Part shown: positions 1 through 5,289 of the stretch, in pieces
Layout: every line of letters begins with the position of its first letter
Numbering within the stretch: position 1 is the first letter of the stretch
DNA from: an uncultured Desulfotignum sp.
Lineage (GTDB): Bacteria; Desulfobacterota; Desulfobacteria; Desulfobacterales; Desulfobacteraceae
Direction of reading: 5' to 3'
Assembly: GCA_937951975.1 (NCBI GenBank)
Contig: CALGAJ010000096.1
Span: forward strand, 1-7,174
Length of the DNA: 7,174 bases
Notes under the pieces: generated by a model
Databases searched by the model: none
Seen by the model: only the letters and a program-made list of their open reading frames with translations
Told to the model about the DNA's origin: nothing
Translations under genes and position numbers: made by a program

Positions 1-166
1 GAAACGTGTCGTCAGGACAGGAATCGATGGACAATCCCGTGTCCTGAACCGGTTCATCCGGACCGGCGTCGGCCGGAACTGCCGGGGTGTATTGTATCCC
101 TGTGCAACCTGCTGCACTCAAGAGGATCAATAAAACAAAAACACTGTGAATCATTGCCCTGGTCAT
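1..166 (-). CDS. Putative lipoprotein, N-terminal part only (runs off the left edge)
   Basis: An open frame of 55 codons runs from an ATG at 166 down to position 1 with no stop, so the gene is truncated by the window. The N-terminus (MTRAMIHSVFVLLILLSAAG then Cys21) is a lipoprotein signal peptide: one Arg, a hydrophobic stretch at about residues 9-16, and a lipobox ending A-A-G-C. Thr follows the Cys, so there is no inner-membrane retention Asp, which suggests outer-membrane sorting. After the Cys the chain is Pro/Ala/Asp-rich, as in a flexible tether. A GGTGAT ribosome-binding element lies 6 nt before the ATG. A second in-frame ATG at 154 would give a shorter signal peptide without the Arg and is less likely. 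The gene starts 27 nt after rpoH on the same strand, so the two are probably cotranscribed. The mature domain is not visible, so no function can be given. Confidence 0.72.
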   Translation of the reverse strand, partial: MTRAMIHSVFVLLILLSAAGCTGIQYTPAVPADAGPDEPVQDTGLSIDSCPDDTF

Positions 167-193
167 GAAAAAATCACCCTGTATTCGATTGGG

Positions 194-1159
194 TTATCGG
201 GTATGGTCGTACATGTCGAAATCAGGCATGTCTTTTTTGAAAAACGCCTTCATTTTTTTTAAAATATTATTTTCAACTTGGCGAACCCGTTCCCGGGAAA
301 TATTGTAGGTTTCCCCGATTTCTTGAAGGGTCAGCGGCGCGTCGGAAAAAATACGCTGTTCAAAAATTTCCATTTCCCGGTCGTTAAGGGTGCGTTTGAA
401 TTTTTTGACTTTGGTGTGAAGGATGTTTTCAATTTCTTTTTTGGCCATCCGGTCTTCGGATGAATCTGATTCCGTGTTGATGAATTCAATCCGCTCGGTA
501 TTGGAATCGTTTTTCAAGGGTTCATCCAGAGACAGATCCCAGTTGGCCAGACGCTGGTCCATATCCACCACCTCTTTTTCAGACACGCCCAGACGTTCGG
601 ACAAAAGCTTGGGCTTGGGATCGAATCCCTGCTCGATGAGCTGCTGTTTTTCTTTTTTTAATCGGAAAAACAGTTTGCGCTGCCCCTGGGTGGTTCCGAT
701 TTTCACCATCCGCCAGTTGTCCATGATAAATTTAAGGATATATGCCTTGATCCAGAAAGAGGCATAATAAGAGAATTTGACGTTTTTATAGGGGTCGAAC
801 TTTTTGACCGCCTGAACTAGTCCGATGTTCCCTTCCTGTATCAGATCCAGCAGGTTCTGCATCCATATCCGCTGGAATTCCAGGGCGATTTTCACCACCA
901 GTCTCAGATTGGACGTGGTCATGATATACGCGGCTTCCTGATCCCCTTCTTCCTGGATGCGTTTGCCCAGATCGATCTCTTCTTCCCGGGTCAGCAGCCG
1001 GTATCGATTGATTTCATTCAGGTAGCTTTGAATGGGATCGGATTTGACCAGGGCTTTGGTACTGGCAGCTCTGGCTTTGGGAACCGGAAGAAGAAAATCT
1101 TTTTTGGTTGACCGTTTTTTGTCTGTCTCAGATTGATACTGATCGGATGTATTTGTCAT
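194..1159 (-). CDS. rpoH: RNA polymerase sigma factor, RpoH (sigma-32) type
   Basis: A sigma-70-family factor of 321 residues that directs RNA polymerase to alternative, probably heat-shock, promoters. Residues 1-40 are a basic, Ser/Thr-rich extension; E. coli RpoH is about 284 aa. Region 1.2 begins around residue 41 (DPIQSYLNEI). Region 2 follows, with NLRLVVKIAL at 84-93 and the core-binding DLIQEGNIGLVQAVKKFDP at 105-123. Residues 160-167 (QRKLFFRL) are the RpoH box, which separates RpoH from RpoD and RpoS. Region 4.2 is a helix-turn-helix at about 276-300 with SRERVRQVE at 288-296. Region 2.4 reads SYYASFWIKAYILKFIMDNW, which departs from the STYAMWWIKASIQ consensus and hints at altered -10 recognition. 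The ATG at 1159 has only a weak GAGAG element about 10 nt upstream. An extended -10 promoter lies just before the gene, and a lipoprotein gene follows after 27 nt. The RpoH assignment is firm; the regulon is inferred. Confidence 0.93.
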   Translation of the reverse strand: MTNTSDQYQSETDKKRSTKKDFLLPVPKARAASTKALVKSDPIQSYLNEINRYRLLTREEEIDLGKRIQEEGDQEAAYIMTTSNLRLVVKIALEFQRIWMQNLLDLIQEGNIGLVQAVKKFDPYKNVKFSYYASFWIKAYILKFIMDNWRMVKIGTTQGQRKLFFRLKKEKQQLIEQGFDPKPKLLSERLGVSEKEVVDMDQRLANWDLSLDEPLKNDSNTERIEFINTESDSSEDRMAKKEIENILHTKVKKFKRTLNDREMEIFEQRIFSDAPLTLQEIGETYNISRERVRQVENNILKKMKAFFKKDMPDFDMYDHTR

Positions 1160-1197
1160 TCAATGAACTCTCAGTCTTAACAGATAATTAAAAAAGT

Positions 1198-1226
1198 ATT
1201 ATATCATTATCATTTCAGGTATTAAA
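1198..1226 (-). promoter_or_regulatory. Sigma-70-type extended -10 promoter of rpoH
   Basis: On the minus strand a perfect TATAAT (1203-1198) is preceded by TGA, giving the extended -10 form TGnTATAAT. A weak -35 TTTAAT (1226-1221) stands 17 nt upstream. The predicted start near 1191 leaves a leader of about 32 nt before the rpoH ATG. The surroundings are very AT-rich. No clear sigma-32-type promoter is visible, so autoregulation is not supported here. Confidence 0.6.
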
Positions 1227-1275
1227 GTAATAAATTTATTTATCCGGGAATGTAAAGAAATGCCTGTTTTTTTTC

Positions 1276-1304
1276 TGGACTTTTTCAGGGCTTTTTGTTA
1301 AAAG
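1276..1304 (+). promoter_or_regulatory. Probable promoter of the tRNA-Arg gene
   Basis: TGGACT (1276-1281, 4 of 6 consensus bases) and TAAAAG (1299-1304, 4 of 6) are separated by 17 nt. The predicted start near 1311 is about 5 nt before the mature tRNA 5' end, a usual short tRNA leader. It is back to back with the rpoH promoter. The individual boxes are weak, so the call rests mainly on position. Confidence 0.4.
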
Positions 1305-1315
1305 AATCGATTGTT

Positions 1316-1392
<77 letters not shown>

Positions 1393-1413
1393 TCCTCCCT
1401 TATAAAGAGGTTG

Positions 1414-1441
1414 ACGGGTTAAAATGGCCCGTGATATTTTT
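1414..1441 (+). terminator. Possible terminator after tRNA-Arg, overlapping a promoter-like sequence
   Basis: ACGGG (1414-1418) pairs with CCCGT (1428-1432), extended by a possible T-G pair, with a 7-9 nt loop. GATATTTTT follows (1433-1441). The stem is short, so termination strength is uncertain. The same bases also carry TTGACG (1411-1416) and GATATT (1433-1438) with a 16-nt spacer, which could instead be the promoter of the MFS gene. Confidence 0.35.
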
Positions 1442-1446
1442 GCCTG

Positions 1447-2652
1447 ATGAAAAATCAACCGCCATTACACGATTTGAAATCCGCGTATCTGCCGTTGTTT
1501 TTTCTCACGGCCATCTTTTTCATGAATTTCACCATCCGGATCAGCATTTCACCGCTGATGCCGACCATTCTCACGGATATGGATCTGACCGGGGACCAGG
1601 CTGGGTCTTTTTTTCTGTTTTCCGCAACCGGATACTGCATTGCCGTGTTTTTTTCAGGTGTTGTCTCTGCCCGGATCATGCACCGGAACACCATTGTCCT
1701 GTCTGCGGTAGGCACCGGGCTGGTGTTTGTTTTTACCGGATTCTGCCACAGTTTGTCCGGTATGCGGCTGGGAATATTTCTGGCCGGCATGGGCGCCGGG
1801 TTGTATCTGTCATCAGGGATTGCCGTGCTCACGGCAACCATTGACAGGAAAAACTGGGGAAAGGCACTGGGCATTCATGAACTGGCGCCTAATCTGAGTT
1901 TTCTGCTGACCCCGATAATCTGTGAAATGCTGCTTTTATGGATGTCGTGGCGGTATGTGCTGTTTGTCCTGGGCGGGGTGTACATTCTTCTGGGATGGTC
2001 TTTTTCCCGGTTTTCCACTATCCGGGATTTTCCCGGGCAAGCCCCGAAACTTGAATCATTTTATCCTTTGGCTGCCATCCCGTCGTTCTGGTGGATGATG
2101 CTGCTTTTCAGCCTGGGGGTTTCCGGTACGCTGGGCATATACTCCATGCTGCCGCTGTATCTGGTGGACGAGCACGGCATTGCGCAGACTCAAGCCAACA
2201 CGTTTGTGACGCTGTCCCGGGTCGCAACGCTTCCCATGACTTTGGTAATCGGATGGATCACCGATCGGCTGGGCCTGAAACCCGTGATTACCGCAGTCCT
2301 CATGCTGAGCGGTATCCTGGTGATGCTGATCGGGATCTTTTCCGGCCGCCTGTTGCTGGTTGCCATTTTCTGTCAGCCCGTGGTGGCTGTCTGTTTTTTT
2401 CCGCCGGCCTTTGCCGCATTGTCCAACATCGGATCCAGTCAGATCCGCAATGTTGCTGTTTCGTTCACGATTCCGGCTGCCTTTCTGGTGGGCGGCGGGG
2501 TGATACCCGGTATGATCGGTATGTTAAGTGAAAACGGATATTTTCCCGCCGGGTTTGTGGTGACCGGCATCCTGATTCTGTCGGGTGCGGTTCTGCCCGG
2601 ATTCTTGAAATTTTCCTCCCAGGAGGACGGTTGCCCGGATGAATCCGGATAG
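1447..2652 (+). CDS. MFS transporter, 12 predicted membrane helices
   Basis: A 401-residue, very hydrophobic inner-membrane protein of normal Major Facilitator Superfamily length, expected to carry a small solute using an ion gradient. The first helix spans about residues 15-35. The loop between helices 2 and 3 (residues 71-80) has a degenerate motif A. The equivalent loop between helices 8 and 9 has a clear one, GWITDRLGLK at 269-278 (GxxxDRxGxK). The segment GIHELAPNLSF at 142-152, at the start of helix 5, has charged and polar residues (H144, E145, N149) that could line the pore. A polar central loop lies at about 188-205. The substrate cannot be told from sequence. No Shine-Dalgarno sequence precedes the ATG at 1447, yet later Met codons would remove helix 1, so this start is kept. 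The gene stands alone, 54 nt after the tRNA and before a probable terminator. Confidence 0.88.
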   Translation: MKNQPPLHDLKSAYLPLFFLTAIFFMNFTIRISISPLMPTILTDMDLTGDQAGSFFLFSATGYCIAVFFSGVVSARIMHRNTIVLSAVGTGLVFVFTGFCHSLSGMRLGIFLAGMGAGLYLSSGIAVLTATIDRKNWGKALGIHELAPNLSFLLTPIICEMLLLWMSWRYVLFVLGGVYILLGWSFSRFSTIRDFPGQAPKLESFYPLAAIPSFWWMMLLFSLGVSGTLGIYSMLPLYLVDEHGIAQTQANTFVTLSRVATLPMTLVIGWITDRLGLKPVITAVLMLSGILVMLIGIFSGRLLLVAIFCQPVVAVCFFPPAFAALSNIGSSQIRNVAVSFTIPAAFLVGGGVIPGMIGMLSENGYFPAGFVVTGILILSGAVLPGFLKFSSQEDGCPDESG

Positions 2653-2696
2653 CCCATCAAATTTATCCGGCAATTTAGAGAACCCGTGATTCAGAG

Positions 2697-2725
2697 ATAT
2701 CTGTTTTTACAGCGGATATTTTTTT
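2697..2725 (+). terminator. Probable terminator of the MFS transporter gene
   Basis: ATATCTGT (2697-2704) pairs with ACAG (2709-2712) and ATAT (2716-2719) around a TTTT loop, with a three-base CGG bulge on the 3' side. Seven T residues follow (2719-2725). It begins 44 nt after the MFS stop. The bulge and AU pairs make it moderate in strength. Confidence 0.45.
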
Positions 2726-2726
2726 G

Positions 2727-2755
2727 TAGAATAAATTACAAAAGTTGCTTATAAT
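2727..2755 (+). promoter_or_regulatory. Candidate promoter of the Sel1-repeat gene
   Basis: A perfect -10 box TATAAT lies at 2750-2755. The best-spaced -35 is only TAGAAT (2727-2732, 17-nt spacer, 3 of 6 bases), which suggests a weak or activator-dependent promoter. A start near 2762 would give a leader of about 180 nt before the Sel1 gene. No clear coding region was found in 2653-2943. A 14-codon reading frame at 2780-2824, with AAGGG 9 nt upstream, is the only leader-peptide-like element. Confidence 0.4.
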
Positions 2756-2943
2756 ACTTTGCTTCAAGGGATTAATAGCATGTATCGCAACAGGAATGAA
2801 CATAGCAATGCAAGAAATTCATAAGGTTTTTCCGGATCATCAATCCACTGGTTCTGGCTCTGTCTCCGGGATAAGCTTTTTCCCTTGCATTTTGCCCCCC
2901 GGTGTCATAAGAGAAAATCTGTATCTAAATTAAGGAGGTTGAA

Positions 2944-3399
2944 ATGAAAAAGATTCTGCTGGTGATGCTCATGTTGCTGTTCACTGCCACTTCTGCTGTT
3001 TGTGGTGAATTTGAAGATGTCCTAAACAAGGCTGAACAGGGGGATGCGGACGCTCAGGTCAGACTTGGGACGATGTATTACGACGGCCAGGGTGTGACAC
3101 AAGACTACAAACAGGCTGTGTACTGGTATAAAAAAGCCGCGGAACAGGGTCATGCCGGGGCGCAACATAACCTTGGGTTTGTTTATGCTGAAGGCCAGGG
3201 TGTGACACCGGATCTCAAACTGGCCTATGTCTGGTCCAGTTTGGCTGCGTCACAAGGAAAGGGAATCAATAACAGAGACGTGATCGCCAAGATGTTGACA
3301 CCACAGGAACTTTCCGAAGCACAGGACGAGGCGGCAAAGCTGCAATCCCAAATAGACAGTCAGTCGGAAACAGACATTCAGTCAGAAACAAAGGACTGA
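2944..3399 (+). CDS. Exported Sel1-like repeat protein
   Basis: A 151-residue protein with an N-terminal signal peptide (MKK, hydrophobic core at about 4-16, predicted cleavage near residues 20-21), so probably periplasmic. The V-C-G context is not a good lipobox. Two adjacent 36-residue Sel1/TPR-like repeats occupy 35-70 and 71-106, each with A-x-x-x-LG, Y-x-x-GQGVT and an A-x-x-W element. Both are alpha/alpha protein-binding units. After them comes LTPQELSEAQDEA, a tail often seen after Sel1 repeats, then a polar Ser/Gln/Glu-rich end carrying an internal duplication. A perfect AAGGAGGT (2932-2939) precedes the ATG. A lysozyme-like gene follows after 56 nt on the same strand with no obvious terminator between, so cotranscription is likely. 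Sel1 proteins act as partners or adaptors; the ligand here is unknown. A role in binding or restraining the neighbouring muramidase is my inference. Confidence 0.9.
   Translation: MKKILLVMLMLLFTATSAVCGEFEDVLNKAEQGDADAQVRLGTMYYDGQGVTQDYKQAVYWYKKAAEQGHAGAQHNLGFVYAEGQGVTPDLKLAYVWSSLAASQGKGINNRDVIAKMLTPQELSEAQDEAAKLQSQIDSQSETDIQSETKD
3085..3208 (+). repeat. Paired 16-bp direct repeat marking the Sel1 unit
   Basis: GGCCAGGGTGTGACAC occurs identically at 3085-3100 and 3193-3208, exactly 108 nt (36 codons) apart, which is the length of one Sel1 unit. It encodes the GQGVT turn in both copies. Identity at DNA level suggests a fairly recent duplication or gene conversion between the units. Confidence 0.8.
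3354..3389 (+). repeat. Tandem 18-bp duplication in the tail of the Sel1 gene
   Basis: Two adjacent 18-bp units (3354-3371 and 3372-3389) match at 16 of 18 positions. They encode six residues each near the C-terminus, giving the repeated S-E-T pattern of the polar tail. This could be a slippage-prone, length-variable end. Confidence 0.7.
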
Positions 3400-3455
3400 T
3401 CCATCACAATAAAAAGTCTCCGGCAAAGAAGCTTTAGGGTCTGGGGAATCGAACC

Positions 3456-4244
3456 ATGGCAAAATTTGATACAACGGCGCGTATCAAACGGATTCAGTCT
3501 TATTTAGGCGTGACGGCCGATGGTGTCATCGGCCCGGCCACTCTGACCGCACTGGAAAACAGGCTTTTTGACAAACAGGAGCAGGCGGCTGCGGTCAAAA
3601 GTGTTTCTTTGACCGTATCCAGAAAAGGGCTTCAAAAGATTGTACAGCACGAGATCTCTTCTGCGGCCTATTACCGGAAATTTCTCTCGCATCCCATCTG
3701 GCCGGGCGGGAGTTCAGGCATCACCATTGGTATCGGTTACGATCTGGGATACAACAGCCGGCATCAGACGCGCAAAGACTGGTCAAGGGATCTATCAGAG
3801 ATCGATCTGGAAAGGCTTGTTTCCGTGTGCGGTTTACGGGGAGACGGTGCCGGACAGGTTTTGAAGAACATACAGTCCATTTTTATCCCCCTGGAGGCGG
3901 CCCGGCGTGTATTTTACGAATCCACGCTGACCCGGTATGCAGCAGACACGGCAAGGGTATATGCAGGCGTTGAGAAACTGCACCCCAATGCGCAGGCCGC
4001 TTTGCTGTCGCTCGTCTACAACAGGGGATCGTCACTGAGAGGATCCCGGCGAACAGAGATGGCAGCCATTAAAGACTTGGTGGCACAAAAGGACTATGCC
4101 GGCATCTCCAGGCAGATTCGCTCCATGATGCGGTTGTGGAAAGACCAGGGGCTGGACGGTTTGTTGAAGCGCAGGGAAGATGAGGCCGGACTTGTGTGCC
4201 AGACAGACATTTCACTTGATGAGACAGAGATCGTCCGGGTGTAA
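3456..4244 (+). CDS. Peptidoglycan-binding and lysozyme-like (pesticin/T4-lysozyme type) muramidase
   Basis: A 262-residue protein expected to bind peptidoglycan and cut its glycan strands. Residues 8-35 form a PG_binding_1 domain (IQSYLGVTADGVIGPATLTAL). A linker follows to about residue 50. The rest is a lysozyme-like domain with E66 (IVQHE), then GGSSGITIGIGYDLGY at 84-99 containing T90 and D96, and later NAQAALLSLVYNRG at 178-191. From memory the pesticin catalytic set is E178/T201/D207; the Thr-to-Asp spacing of 6 is the same and the Glu-to-Thr spacing is within one residue. There is no signal peptide or membrane helix, so delivery would need a holin-like, type VI or other route. A GGGGA element about 8 nt before the ATG is a modest ribosome binding site. 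The gene lies 56 nt after the exported Sel1 protein. No holin or other phage genes are visible. It could be a solitary phage-derived endolysin or an interbacterial effector. Confidence 0.88.
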   Translation: MAKFDTTARIKRIQSYLGVTADGVIGPATLTALENRLFDKQEQAAAVKSVSLTVSRKGLQKIVQHEISSAAYYRKFLSHPIWPGGSSGITIGIGYDLGYNSRHQTRKDWSRDLSEIDLERLVSVCGLRGDGAGQVLKNIQSIFIPLEAARRVFYESTLTRYAADTARVYAGVEKLHPNAQAALLSLVYNRGSSLRGSRRTEMAAIKDLVAQKDYAGISRQIRSMMRLWKDQGLDGLLKRREDEAGLVCQTDISLDETEIVRV

Positions 4245-4274
4245 TTCGATGTCGGACGCAGGTCCTTGAGATTC

Positions 4275-4314
4275 TTTGCCGGGCGGACGGCTGCCCGGCA
4301 AATTCCGGGCAGCC
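4275..4314. terminator. Two overlapping, mutually exclusive hairpins between convergent genes
   Basis: TTTGCCGGGC (4275-4284) pairs perfectly with GCCCGGCAAA (4293-4302). GGCTGCCCGG (4289-4298) pairs perfectly with CCGGGCAGCC (4305-4314). Both are 10-bp stems sharing the arm 4293-4298, so only one can form at a time. They sit between the ends of the muramidase and the methyltransferase and probably form a bidirectional transcription barrier. Neither strand shows a run of U after a stem, so this is not a textbook intrinsic terminator. Confidence 0.5.
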
Positions 4315-4322
4315 TGTCGGAT

Positions 4323-5105
4323 TTAATCGGCAAATTTTGAGATCATTGATTCAGGAATATCCGCTTTTTTCCTTGCGCCGATGGCGTAATAATATAAAGG
4401 TTCACCTTCAATGGAAAGGCGGTGCCGGTATCGTTCCAGATGATAGATATCCATGTGGTTGGAGAAAATCAGTTCCCGGATCATGCGTGAAAATCCGGCA
4501 TCATCGCTTTCGTTAAGAAAGGTTTCCTTAATGTTGAATCCCACCCATCCCGGAGACTGAATCATATTGAATGCCTCGATGAACGCCTTGGTGGGGATAT
4601 CGCCGAACCCCAGGGCCGCCACTACGGTCAGGCAGTTCAGGGACCAGGACAGATATTCTTCTCTTTCTTCATCGGTCAGGTTACAGAAATCGCTGACGTA
4701 ATAGGCATCGTACAGATGGGGCCGGTCCCGCTCGGTGGCGGTTTTGGCTTCCGGAATGATATCCACGCCGATGAGGCGGGATACCCCGAATTGTTTAAAG
4801 GCATCTCCCATCAGCCCGTTTCCGGCACCCAGGTCCAGTACCCGGAGCTCACTGAAGTTCTCATTGGTCTGGTTGATGGCGGATTTGAGAATCTGCGCCA
4901 CTTTTGTGGGGGAACTGCATTTGAGCCGGTCGTAAAAAATCTGTTCATACAGTCCGGGCATATTGTAGATCTGGTCATAATCATGGAACCGGATCTTTTT
5001 TTTCTCTTTATCCGGTGAAATCAGATAAAAATAGGCTTCATCCTGGGCCAGATTCTGTGCAGAGGTCTGGGGGAATTGAATACGATGTCTTTTGGGTACT
5101 TGCAT
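4323..5105 (-). CDS. Class I SAM-dependent methyltransferase, substrate unknown
   Basis: A 260-residue soluble protein with a Rossmann methyltransferase core. Motif I is VLDLGAGNGLMGD at 89-101, the acidic residue after strand 2 is D115 in LIGVDII, and a further Asp at 139 (VSDF) fits the adenine-binding position. An 85-residue N-terminal region precedes the core and contains a basic, charged stretch (KEKKKIRF at 33-40). The glycine loop followed by LMG resembles the METTL27 (Williams-Beuren) or TehB-like groups more than UbiE. It ends with a basic segment and YYYAIGARKKA, a typical last strand of the fold. AAGGAG at 5115-5110 lies 4 nt before the ATG. It is on the same strand as the radical SAM gene but 184 nt downstream of it, with possible control elements between, so it is probably separately transcribed. 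Its GC content is clearly lower than that of the two genes upstream. Confidence 0.85.
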   Translation of the reverse strand: MQVPKRHRIQFPQTSAQNLAQDEAYFYLISPDKEKKKIRFHDYDQIYNMPGLYEQIFYDRLKCSSPTKVAQILKSAINQTNENFSELRVLDLGAGNGLMGDAFKQFGVSRLIGVDIIPEAKTATERDRPHLYDAYYVSDFCNLTDEEREEYLSWSLNCLTVVAALGFGDIPTKAFIEAFNMIQSPGWVGFNIKETFLNESDDAGFSRMIRELIFSNHMDIYHLERYRHRLSIEGEPLYYYAIGARKKADIPESMISKFAD

Positions 5106-5137
5106 GGGTCTCCTTGTTTCAGGTTAATCAAACCGCC

Positions 5138-5155
5138 GCCGGTACATGGACCGGC
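5138..5155. promoter_or_regulatory. Inverted repeat upstream of the methyltransferase gene
   Basis: GCCGGT (5138-5143) and ACCGGC (5150-5155) form a perfect 6-bp inverted repeat with a 6-nt spacer, 33 nt upstream of the methyltransferase ATG. It could be an operator or a leader hairpin. No T-run follows on either strand at the usual distance, so a terminator is less likely. Confidence 0.3.
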
Positions 5156-5175
5156 AGGTGCTTTATTTCATTTTC

Positions 5176-5229
5176 ACATATCTACATATTCAGATACATA
5201 TTTAAGCATATATAACATGCCAGGGCATG
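5176..5229. promoter_or_regulatory. AT-rich region with ACATAT repeats and a CATGCC inverted repeat
   Basis: ACATAT occurs three times, at 5176-5181, 5184-5189 and 5196-5201, followed by GCATATATA at 5206-5214. Directly next to it CATGCC (5216-5221) and GGCATG (5224-5229) form a perfect inverted repeat with a 2-nt spacer. This is the core of the 184-nt gene-free interval 5106-5289. It may hold the methyltransferase promoter with regulator sites. On the minus strand the CATGCC hairpin followed by TTATATAT might end the radical SAM transcript. I could not fix a -35/-10 pair. Confidence 0.35.
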
Positions 5230-5289
5230 GATTACAAGGGGGGCATTGGATCTGGACTGCCGCCAATGCTACCGGATACCGGGCTCCGG

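Noticed and set aside
168..194. Terminator-like sequence after rpoH (ACCC/GGGT with a run of six Ts on the minus strand)
   Set aside because: The stem has only 4 bp with an 11-nt loop and coincides with the ribosome binding element and spacer of the lipoprotein gene, so read-through is more likely.
1431..1844. 137-codon plus-strand frame overlapping the MFS gene start
   Set aside because: It lies in another frame within a clear 12-helix transporter and its His/Cys-rich product matches no family I recognise.
2745..2933. 62-codon frame starting with TTG before the Sel1 gene
   Set aside because: The start codon precedes the likely transcription start, no ribosome binding site is seen, and the product looks random.
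3400..3455. Terminator between the Sel1 and muramidase genes
   Set aside because: Only a trivial AAAG/CTTT pairing is present and there is no T-run, so cotranscription is favoured.
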